Part shown: positions 37,827-48,742 of the stretch, piece after piece
Layout: every line of letters starts with the position of its first letter
Position numbering within the stretch: position 1 is the first letter of the stretch
DNA from: Antitrichia curtipendula
Lineage: Eukaryota > Streptophyta > Bryopsida > Hypnales > Leucodontaceae
DNA length: 64,000 bases
Assembly (NCBI GenBank): GCA_951230915.1
Contig: OX579637.1
Coordinates: 16,182,001 to 16,246,000 of the forward strand
Direction: 5' to 3'
Made by a program: the position numbers and the translations under genes
The notes under the pieces: model-generated
Database searches by the model: none
Seen by the model: only the letters and a program-made list of their open reading frames with translations
What the model was told of the DNA's origin: nothing

Positions 37827-38207
37827 CGATTTGTGTGAAGTCTGTTTCAAACTGAAATTCTATGACATTTGATGTTTGACACCATTAAAGTACAGGTTGG
37901 ACCTTATTCTCTATTTTTTGGAATTGACGTGGGATTGGATTGCAATTACATATCAAATTAATATTTGTGGGCATTTAGGTACTTGAGGGTAACTATTTGC
38001 AACTTGTACGATTTGTCTGAAGTCTCTTTCGAACTGAAATTCTATGACATTTGATGTTTCACACCATTAAAGTACAGATTGGACCTTATTCTCTATTTTT
38101 TGGAATTGACGTGCGATTGGATTGCAATTACATATCAAATTAATATTTGTGGGCATTTAGGTACTTGAGGGTAACTATTTGCAACTTGTACGATTTGTCT
38201 GAAGTCT

Positions 38208-41200
38208 GTTTCGAACTGAAATTCTATGACATTTGATGTTTGACACCATTAAAGTACAGATTGGACCTTATTCTCTATTCTTTGGAATGGACGTGCGATT
38301 GGATTGCAATTACATATCAAATTAATATTTGTGGGCATTTAGGTACTTGAGGGTAACTATTTGCAACTTGTACGATTTGTCTGAAGTCTCTTTCAAACTG
38401 AAATTCTATGACATTTGATGTTTGACACCATTAAAGTACAGGTTGGACCTTATTCTGTATTCTTTTGAATGGACGTGCGATTGGCTTGCAATTACACATC
38501 AAATTAATATTTGTGGGCATTTAGGTACTTGAGGGTAACTATTTGCAACTTGTACGATTTGTGTGAAGTCTGTTTCAAACTGAAATTCTATGACATTTGA
38601 TGTTTGACACCATTAAAGTACAGGTTGCACTTATTCTATATTCTTTTGAATGGACGTGCGATTGGATTGCAATTACATATCAAATTAATATTTGTGGGCA
38701 TTTAGGTACTTGAGGGTAACTATTTGCAACTTGTACGATTTGTCTGAAGTCTCTTTCAAAATGAAATTCTATGACATTTGATGTTTGACACCATTAAAGT
38801 ACAGGTTGGACCTTATTCTCTATTCTTTTGAATGGACGTGCGATTGGCTTGCAATTAATTATCAAATTAATATTTGTGGGCATTTAGGTATTTGAGGGTA
38901 ACTATTTGCAACTTGTACGATTTGTGTGAAGTCTCTTTCAAAATGAAATTCTATGACATTTGATGTTTGACACCATTAAAGTACAGATTGGACCTTATTT
39001 TCTATTCTTTTGAATGGACGTGCGATTGGCTTGCAATTAATTATCAAATTAATATTTGTGGGCATTTAAGTACTTGAGGGTAACTATTTGCAACTTGTAC
39101 AATTTGTGTGAAGTCTGTTTCAAACTGAAATTCTATGACATTTGATGTTTGACACCATTAAAGTACAGATTGGACCTTATTCTCTATTTTTTGGAATTGA
39201 CGTGCGATTGGATTGCAATTACATATCAAATTAATATTTGTGGGCATTTAGGTACTTGAGGGTAACTATTTGCAACTTGTACGATTTGTCTGGAGTCTCT
39301 TTCAAAATGAAATTCTATGACATTTGATGTTTGACACCATTAAAGTACAGGTTGGACCTTATTCTGTATTCTTTTGAATGGACGTGCGATTGGCTTGCAA
39401 TTACACATCAAATTAATATTTGTGGGCATTTAGGTACTTGAGGGTAACTATTTGCAACTTGTACGATTTGTGTGAAGTCTGTTTCAAACTGAAATTCTAT
39501 GACATTTGATGTTTGACACCATTAAAGTACAGGTTGCACTTATTCTATATTCTTTTGAATGGACGTGCGATTGGATTGCAATTACATATCAAATTAATAT
39601 TTGTGGGCATTTAGGTACTTGAGGGTAACTATTTGCAACTTGTACGATTTGTCTGAAGTCTCTTTCAAAATGAAATTCTATGACATTTGATGTTTGACAC
39701 CATTAAAGTACAGATTGGACCTTATTCTCTATTCTTTTGAATGGACGTGCGATTGGCTTGCAATTAATTATCAAATTAATATTTGTGGGCATTTAAGTAC
39801 TTGAGGGTAACTATTTGCAACTTGTACGATTTGTGTGAAGTCTCTTTCAAAATGAAATTCTATGACATTTGATGTTTGACACCATTAAAGTACAGATTGG
39901 ACCTTATTCTCTATTCTTTTGAATGGACGTGCGATTGGCTTGCAATTAATTATCAAATTAATATTTGTGGGCATTTAAGTACTTGAGGGTAACTATTTGC
40001 AACTTGTACGATTTGTCTGAAGTCTGTTTCAAACTGAAATTCTATGACATTTGATGTTTGACACCATTAAAGTACAGGTTGGACCTTATTCTCTATTTTT
40101 TGGAATTGACGTGCGATTGGGTTGCAATTACATATCAAATTAATATTTGTGCGCATTTAAGTACTTGAGGGTAACTATTTGCAACTTGTACGATTTGTCT
40201 GAAGTCTCTTTCAAAATGAAATTCTATGACATTTGATGTTTGACACCATTAAAGTACAGGTTGGACCTTATTCTGTATTCTTTTGAATGGACGTGCGATT
40301 GGCTTGCAATTACACATCAAATTAATATTTGTGGGCATTTAGGTACTTGAGGGTAACTATTTGCAATTTGTACGATTTGTGTGAAGTCTCTTTCAAACTG
40401 AAAGTCTATGACATTTGATGTTTGACACCATTAAAGTACAGATTGGACCTTATTCTCTATTCTTTGGAATTGACGTGCGATTGGATTGCAATTACATATC
40501 AAATTAATATTTGTGGGCATTTAGGTATTTGAGGGTAACTATTTGCAACTTGTACGATTTGTCTGAAGTCTCTTTCAAAATGAAATTCTATGACATTTGA
40601 TGTTTGACACCATTAAAGTACAGATTGGACCTTATTCTCTATTCTTTTGAATTGACGTGCGATTGGCTTGCAATTAATTATCAAATTAATATTTGTGGGC
40701 ATTTAAGTACTTGAGGGTAACTATTTGCAACTTGTACGATTTGTGTGAAGTCTGTTTCAAACTGAAATTCTATGACATTTGATGTTTGACACCATTAAAG
40801 TACAGGTTGGACCTTATTCTCTATTTTTTGGAATTGACGTGGGATTGGATTGCAATTACATATCAAATTAATATTTGTGGGCATTTAGGTACTTGAGGGT
40901 AACTATTTGCAACTTGTACGATTTGTCTGAAGTCTCTTTTGAACTGAAATTCTATGACATTTGATGTTTGACACCATTAAAGTACAGATTGGACCTTATT
41001 CTCTATTTTTTGGAATTGACGTGCGATTGGATTGCAATTACATATCAAATTAATATTTGTGGGCATTTAGGTACTTGAGGGTAACTATTTGCAACTTGTA
41101 CGATTTGTCTGAAGTCTCTTTCGAACTGAAATTCTATGACTTTTGATGTTTGACACCATTAAAGTACAGATTGGACCTTATTCTCTATTCTTTGGAATGG

Positions 41201-41464
41201 ACGTGCGATTGGATTGCAATTACATATCAAATTAATATTTGTGGGCATTTAGGTACTTGAGGGTAACTATTTGCAACTTGTACGATTTGTCTGAAGTCTC
41301 TTTCAAACTGAAATTCTATGACATTTGATGTTTGACACCATTAAAGTACAGGTTGGACCTTATTCTGTATTCTTTTGAATGGACGTGCGATTGGCTTGCA
41401 ATTACACATCAAATTAATATTTGTGGGCATTTAGGTACTTGAGGGTAACTATTTGCAACTTGTA
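38208..41464 (+). repeat. Transitional domain right of the core
   Basis: About 18 monomers. It opens with a TCTGTTTCGAACTG copy, then two successive five-monomer runs that each begin near a CTGTATT copy and a GGTTGCAC copy (38555 and 39464). Private changes include TACAATTTG at 39100, CTGGAGTC at 39290 and GACTTTTGATG at 41138. The stretch 39464-40918 is the distant partner of 17818-19272. The last GACGTGGG of the window is at 40839, so the marker of the core ends here. Confidence 0.7.
39464..40918 (+). repeat. Eight-monomer module, distant partner of 17818-19272
   Basis: Same eight types in the same order as 17818-19272, displaced by exactly 21646 bp at both the GGGTTGC and the GACGTGGG markers. 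The GTGCGCATTT copy here (40009) begins GTCTGAAGTCTG, a hybrid of two usual heads. Shared rare types across this distance show the two places descend from one segment, with the core expanded between or independently of them. Confidence 0.75.
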
Positions 41465-43647
41465 CGATTTGTGTGAAGTCTGTTTCAAACTGAAATTCTA
41501 TGACATTTGATGTTTGACACCATTAAAGTACAGATTGGACCTTATTCTCTATTCTTTGGAATGGACGTGCGATTGGATTGCAATTACATATCAAATTAAT
41601 ATTTGTGGGCATTTAGGTATTTGAGGGTAACTATTTGCAACTTGTACGATTTGTCTGAAGTCTCTTTCAAAATGAAATTCTATGACATTTGATGTTTGAC
41701 ACCATTAAAGTACAGATTGGACCTTATTCTCTATTCTTTTGAATTGACGTGCGATTGGCTTGCAATTAATTATCAAATTAATATTTGTGGGCATTTAAGT
41801 ACTTGAGGGTAACTATTTGCAACTTGTACGATTTGTGTGAAGTCTGTTTCAAACTGAAATTCTATGACATTTGATGTTTGACACCATTAAAGTACAGGTT
41901 GGACCTTATTCTCTATTTTTTGGAATTGACGTGCGATTGGATTGCAATTACATATCAAATTAATATTTGTGGGCATTTAGGTACTTGAGGGTAACTATTT
42001 GCAACTTGTACGATTTGTCTGAAGTCTCTTTCGAACTGAAATTCTATGACATTTGATGTTTGACACCATTAAAGTACAGATTGGACCTTATTCTCTATTC
42101 TTTGGAATTGACGTGCGATTGGATTGCAATTACATATCAAATTAATATTTGTGGGCATTTAGGTACTTGAGGGTAACTATTTGCAACTTGTACGATTTGT
42201 CTGAAGTCTCTTTCAAACTGAAATTCTATGACATTTGATGTTTGACACCATTAAAGTACAGGTTGGACCTTATTCTGTATTCTTTTGAATGGACGTGCGA
42301 TTGGCTTGCAATTACACATCAAATTAATATTTGTGGGCATTTAGGTACTTGAGGGTAACTATTTGCAACTTGTACGATTTGTCTGAAGTCTCTTTCAAAC
42401 TGAAATTCTATGACATTTGATGTTTGACACCATTAAAGTACAGGTTGGACCTTATTCTGTATTTTTTTGAATGGACGTGCGATTGGCTTGCAATTACACA
42501 TCAAATTAATATTTGTGGGCATTTAGGTACTTGAGGATAACTATTTGCAATTTGTACGATTTGTGTGAAGTCTCTTTCAAACTGAAAGTCTATGACATTT
42601 GATGTTTGACACCATTAAAGTACAGATTGGACCTTATTTTCTATTCTTTTGAATTGACGTGCGATTGGCTTGCAATTAATTATCAAATTAATATTTGTGG
42701 GCATTTAAGTACTTGAGGGTAACTATTTGCAACTTGTACGATTTGTGTGAAGTCTGTTTCAAACTGAAATTCTATGACATTTGATGTTTGACACCATTAA
42801 AGTACAGATTGGCCCTTATTCTCTATTTTTTGGAATTGACGTGCGATTGGATTGCAATTACATATCAAATTAATATTTGTGGGCATTTAGGTATTTGATG
42901 GTAACTATTTGCAACTTGTACGATTTGTCTGAAGTCTGTTTCAAACTGAAATTCTATGACATTTGATGTTTGACACCATTAAAGTACAGGTTGGACCTTA
43001 TTCTCTATTCTTTTGAATGGACGTGCGATTGGCTTGCAATTACACATCAAATTAATATTTGTGGGCATTTAGGTACTTGAGGGTAACTATTTGCAACTTG
43101 TACGATTTGTGTGAAGTCTCTTTCGAACTGAAATTCTATGACATTTGATGTTTGACACCATTAATGTACAGGTTGCACTTATTCTATATTCTTTTGAATG
43201 GACGTGCGATTGGATTGCAATTACATATCAAATTAATATTTGTGGGCATTTAGGTACTTGAGGGTAACTATTTGCAACTTGTACGATTTGTATGAAGTCT
43301 CTTTCAAAATGAAATTCTATGACATTTGATGTTTGACACCATTAAAGTACAGGTTGGACCTTATTCTGTATTCTTTTGAATGGACGTGCGATTGGCTTGC
43401 AATTACACATCAAATTATTATTTGTGAGCATTTAGGTATTTGAGGGTAACTATTTGCAACTTGTACGATTTGTCTGAAGTCTCTTTCAAACTGAAATTCT
43501 ATGACATTTGATGTTTGACACCATTAAAGTACAGATTGGACCTTATTCTCTATTTTTTGGAATTGACGTGCGATTGGATTGCAATTACACATCAAATTAA
43601 TATTTGTGGGCATTTAGGTATTTGAGGGTAACTATTTGCAACTTGTA
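41465..43647 (+). repeat. 14/15-monomer block, copy 1
   Basis: Order of types, from the CTTTGGAATGG/GGTATTTG copy (41465) through CTTTTGAATTG, AGGTTGG/TTTTTTGG, TTTCGAACTG, two CTGTATT-like copies, CAATTTG/GAAAGTC with TTTTCTATT, GATTGGCCC with GTATTTGATGG, a CTCTATTCTTTTG/ATTACACATC copy, TTAATG/GGTTGCAC, the TTTGTGAGCATTT copy and a TTTTTTGG/ATTACACATC copy, recurs at 44012-46376. GATTGGCCC copies are 2729 bp apart (42811 and 45540). Private features: TATTTTTTTGAATGG (42461), GAGGATAAC (42534) and AATTATTATTTG (about 43420). Confidence 0.8.
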
Positions 43648-44011
43648 CGATTTGTGTGAAGTCTGTTTCAAACTGAAATTCTATGACATTTGATGTTTGA
43701 CACCATTAAAGTACAGGTTGGACCTTATTCTGTATTCTTTTGAATGGACGTGCGATTGGCTTGCAATTACACATCAAATTAATATTTGTGGGCATTTAGG
43801 TACTTGAGGGTAACTATTTGCAACTTGTACGATTTGTGTGAAGTCTCTTTCAAAATGAAATTCTATGACATTTGATGTTTGACACCATTAAAGTACAGGT
43901 TGGACCTTATTCTGTATTCTTTTGAATGGACGTGCGATTGGCTTGCAATTACACATCAAATTAATATTTGTGAGCATTTAGGTATTTGAGGGTAACTATT
44001 TGCAACTTGTA

Positions 44012-46376
44012 CGATTTGTCTGAAGTCTCTTTCAAACTGAAATTCTATGACATTTGATGTTTGACACCATTAAAGTACAGATTGGACCTTATTCTCTATT
44101 CTTTGGAATGGACGTGCGATTGGATTGCAATTACATATCAAATTAATATTTGTGGGCATTTAGGTATTTGAGGGTAACTATTAGCAACTTGTACGATTTG
44201 TCTGAAGTCTCTTTCAAAATGAAATTCTATGACATTTGATGTTTGACACCATTAAAGTACAGATTGGACCTTATTCTCTATTCTTTTGAATTGACGTGCG
44301 ATTGGCTTGCAATTAATTATCAAATTAATATTTGTGGGCATTTAAGTACTTGAGGGTAACTATTTGCAACTTGTACGATTTGTGTGAAGTCTGTTTCAAA
44401 CTGAAATTCTATGACATTTGATGTTTGACACCATTAAAGTACAGGTTGGACCTTATTCTCTATTTTTTGGAATTGACGTGCGATTGGATTGCAATTACAT
44501 ATCAAATTAATATTTGTGGGCATTTAGGTACTTGAGGGTAACTATTTGCAACTTGTACGATTTGTCTGAAGTCTCTTTCGAACTGAAATTCTATGACATT
44601 TGATGTTTGACACCATTAAAGTACAGATTGGACCTTATTCTCTATTTTTTGGAATTGACGTGCGATTGGATTGCAATTACATATCAAATTAATATTTGTG
44701 GGCATTTAGGTACTTGAGGGTAACTATTTGCAACTTGTACGATTTGTCTGAAGTCTCTTTCGAACTGAAATTCTATGACATTTGATGTTTGACACCATTA
44801 AAGTACAGATTGGACCTTATTCTCTATTCTTTGGAATTGACGTGCGATTGGATTGCAATTACATATCAAATTAATATTTGTGGGCATTTAGGTACTTGAG
44901 GGTAACTATTTGCAACTTGTACGATTTGTCTGAAGTCTCTTTCAAACTGAAATTCTATGACATTTGATGTTTGACACCATTAAAGTACAGATTGGACCTT
45001 ATTCTGTATTCTTTTGAATGGACGTGCGATTGGCTTGCAATTACACATCAAATTAATATTTGTGGGCATTTAGGTACTTGAGGGTAACTATTTGCAACTT
45101 GTACGATTTGTCTGAAGTCTCTTTCAAACTGAAATTCTATGACATTTGATGTTTGACACCATTAAAGTACAGGTTGGACCTTATTCTCTATTCTTTTGAA
45201 TGGACGTGCGATTGGCTTGCAATTACACATCAAATTAATATTTGTGGGCATTTAGGTACTTGAGGGTAACTATTTGCAATTTGTACGATTTGTGTGAAGT
45301 CTCTTTCAAACTGAAAGTCTATGACATTTGATGTTTGACACCATTAAAGTACAGATTGGACCTTATTTTCTATTCTTTTGAATTGACGTGCGATTGGCTT
45401 GCAATTAATTATCAAATTAATATTTGTGGGCATTTAAGTACTTGAGGGTAACTATTTGCAACTTGTACGATTTGTGTGAAGTCTGTTTCAAACTGAAATT
45501 CTATGACATTTGATGTTTGACACCATTAAAGTACAGATTGGCCCTTATTCTCTATTTTTTGGAATTGACGTGCGATTGGATTGCAATTACATATCAAATT
45601 AATATTTGTGGGCATTTAGGTATTTGATGGTAACTATTTGCAACTTGTACGATTTGTCTGAAGTCTGTTTCAAACTGAAATTCTATGACATTTGATGTTT
45701 GACACCATTAAAGTACAGGTTGGACCTTATTCTCTATTCTTTTGAATGGACGTGCGATTGGCTTGCAATTACACATCAAATTAATATTTGTGGGCATTTA
45801 GGTACTTGAGGGTAACTATTTGCAACTTGTACGATTTGTGTGAAGTCTCTTTCAAAATGAAATTCTATGACATTTGATGTTTGACACCATTAATGTACAG
45901 ATTGCACTTATTCTATATTCTTTTGAATGGACGTGCGATTGGATTGCAATTACATATCAAATTAATATTTGTGGGCATTTAGGTACTTGAGGGTAACTAT
46001 TTGCAACTTGTACGATTTGTCTGAAGTCTCTTTCAAAATGAAATTCTATGACATTTGATGTTTGACACCATTAAAGTACAGGTTGGACCTTATTCTGTAT
46101 TCTTTTGAATGGACGTGCGATTGGCTTGCAATTACACATCAAATTAATATTTGTGAGCATTTAGGTATTTGAGGGTAACTATTTGCAACTTGTACGATTT
46201 GTCTGAAGTCTCTTTCAAACTGAAATTCTATGACATTTGATGTTTGACACCATTAAAGTACAGATTGGACCTTATTCTCTATTTTTTGGAATTGACGTGC
46301 GATTGGATTGCAATTACACATCAAATTAATATTTGTGGGCATTTAGGTACTTGAGGGTAACTATTTGCAACTTGTA
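44012..46376 (+). repeat. 14/15-monomer block, copy 2, with one extra monomer
   Basis: Second copy of the block at 41465. At its left the offset is 14 monomers and from the CTTTGGAATTG copy onward it is 15, because a TTTCGAACTG/TTTTTTGG monomer (44558-44739) has been added. Other differences: TATTAGCAAC at 44185 and AGATTGCAC (45899) in place of AGGTTGCAC. Confidence 0.8.
44558..44739 (+). repeat. Single-monomer insertion within copy 2
   Basis: This TTTCGAACTG/AGATTGG/TTTTTTGG copy has no counterpart in the block at 41465-43647, while the copies on both sides do. It is exactly one monomer long, so phase is kept. Its neighbour to the right (44740) also has TTTCGAACTG, so a one-register slip between like monomers explains it. 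Confidence 0.65.
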
Positions 46377-46558
46377 CGATTTGTCTGAAGTCTCTTTCAA
46401 ACTGAAATTCTATGACATTTGATGTTTGACACCATTAAAGTACAGGTTGGACCTTATTCTGTATTCTTTTGAATGGACGTGCGATTGGCTTGCAATTACA
46501 CATCAAATTAATATTTGTGGGCATTTAGGTACTTGAGGGTAACTATTTACAATTTGTA

Positions 46559-48742
46559 CGATTTGTGTGAAGTCTCTTTCAAACTGAAAGTCTATGACAT
46601 TTGATGTTTGACACCATTAAAGTACAGATTGGACCTTATTCTCTATTCTTTGGAATTGACGTGCGATTGGATTGCAATTACATATCAAATTAATATTTGT
46701 GGGCATTTAGGTATTTGATGGTAACTATTTGCAACTTGTACGATTTGTGTGAAGTCTCTTTCAAAATGAAATTCTATGACATTTGATGTTTGACACCATT
46801 AAAGTACAGATTGGACCTTATTCTCTATTCTTTTGAATGGACGTGCGATTTCCTTGCAATTAATTATCAAATTAATATTTGTGGGCATTTAAGTACTTGA
46901 GGGTAACTATTTGCAACTTGTACGATTTGTGTGAAGTCTGTTTCAAACTGAAATTCTATGACATTTGATGTTTGACACCATTAAAGTACAGATTGGCCCT
47001 TATTCTCTATTTTTTGGAATTGACGTGCGATTGGATTGCAATTACATATCAAATTAATATTTGTGGGCATTTAGGTACTTGAGGGTAACTATTTGCAACT
47101 TGTACGATTTGTGTGAAGTCTCTTTCAAAATGAAATTCTATGACATTTGATGTTTGACACCATTAAAGTACAGATTGGACCTTATTCTCTATTCTTTTGA
47201 ATGGACGTGCGATTTCCTTGCAATTAATTATCAAATTAATATTTGTGGGCATTTAAGTACTTGAGGGTAACTATTTGCAACTTGTACGATTTGTGTGAAG
47301 TCTGTTTCAAACTGAAATTCTATGACATTTGATGTTTGACACCATTAAAGTACAGATTGGACCTTATTCTCTATTTTTTGGAATTGACGTGCGATTGGAT
47401 TGCAATTACATATCAAATTAATATTTGTGGGCATTTAGGTACTTGAGGGTAACTATTTGCAACTTGTACGATTTGTCTGAAGTCTCTTTCAAAATGAAAT
47501 TCTATGACATTTGATGTTTGACACCATTAAAGTACAGGTTGGACCTTATTCTGTATTCTTTTGAATGGACGTGCGATTGGCTTGCAATTACACATCAAAT
47601 TAATATTTGTGGGCATTTAGGTACTTGAGGGTAACTATTTGCAACTTGTACGATTTGTCTGAAGTCTGTTTCAAACTGAAATTCTATGACATTTGATGTT
47701 TGACACCATTAAAGTACAGGTTGGACCTTATTCTGTATTCTTTTGAATGGACGTGCGATTGGCTTGCAATTACACATCAAATTAATATTTGTGGGCATTT
47801 AGGTACTTGAGGGTAACTATTTGCAATTTGTACGATTTGTGTGAAGTCTCTTTCAAACTGAAAGTCTATGACATTTGATGTTTGACACCATTAAAGTACA
47901 GATTGGACCTTATTCTCTATTCTTTGGAATTGACGTGCGATTGGATTGCAATTACATATCAAATTAATATTTGTGGGCATTTAGGTATTTGATGGTAACT
48001 ATTTGCAACTTGTACGATTTGTGTGAAGTCTCTTTCAAAATGAAATTCTATGACATTTGATGTTTGACACCATTAAAGTACAGATTGGACCTTATTCTCT
48101 ATTCTTTTGAATGGACGTGCGATTGGCTTGCAATTAATTATCAAATTAATATTTGTGGGCATTTAAGTACTTGAGGGTAACTATTTGCAACTTGTACGAT
48201 TTGTGTGAAGTCTGTTTCAAACTGAAATTCTATGACATTTGATGTTTGACACCATTAAAGTACAGATTGGCCCTTATTCTCTATTTTTTGGAATTGACGT
48301 GCGATTGGATTGCAATTACATATCAAATTAATATTTGTGGGCATTTAGGTACTTGAGGGTAACTATTTGCAACTTGTACGATTTGTGTGAAGTCTCTTTC
48401 AAAATGAAATTCTATGACATTTGATGTTTGACACCATTAAAGTACAGATTGGACCTTATTCTCTATTCTTTTGAATGGACGTGCGATTGGCTTGCAATTA
48501 ATTATCAAATTAATATTTGTGGGCATTTAAGTACTTGAGGGTAACTATTTGCAACTTGTACGATTTGTGTGAAGTCTGTTTCAAACTGAAATTCTATGAC
48601 ATTTAATGTTTGACACCATTAAAGTACAGATTGGACCTTATTCTCTATTTTTTGGAATTGACGTGCGATTGGATTGCAATTACATATCAAATTAATATTT
48701 GTGGGCATTTAGGTACTTGAGGGTAACTATTTGCAACTTGTA
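46559..48742 (+). repeat. Higher-order repeat, 7 monomers, 1274 bp, about 1.7 copies
   Basis: Order: CAATTTG/GAAAGTC with GTATTTGATGG, an AATTAATTATC copy, GATTGGCCC, another AATTAATTATC copy, TTTTTTGG, CTGTATT, CTGTATT, then the same again from 47833. GATTGGCCC is at 46995 and 48269, 1274 bp apart. This 7-mer has no GGTTGCAC member and differs in composition from the 1273-bp 7-mer of the core. In the first unit both AATTAATTATC copies carry CGATTTCCTTGC (46849, 47213); in the second both have CGATTGGCTTGC. The paired change suggests conversion within a unit. Confidence 0.78.

Larger units (their letters stand above)
32833..38207 (+). repeat. Large segmental duplication, copy B (5.4 kb)
   Basis: Second copy of the block at 26648-32022, displaced by 6185 bp in direct orientation and nearly identical by eye. 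It contains an 11-mer (33098-35098) and a 15-mer (35099-37826), as copy A does. The near identity over more than 5 kb, compared with obvious differences between neighbouring monomers, suggests this is among the youngest rearrangements of the window, or an assembly artefact that read depth would reveal. Confidence 0.9.

Noticed and set aside
14281..40848. GACGTGGG arising by independent mutations
   Set aside because: All copies share the AGGTTGG, TTTTTTGG and TCTGTTTCAAACTG background, so one origin followed by copying is simpler.
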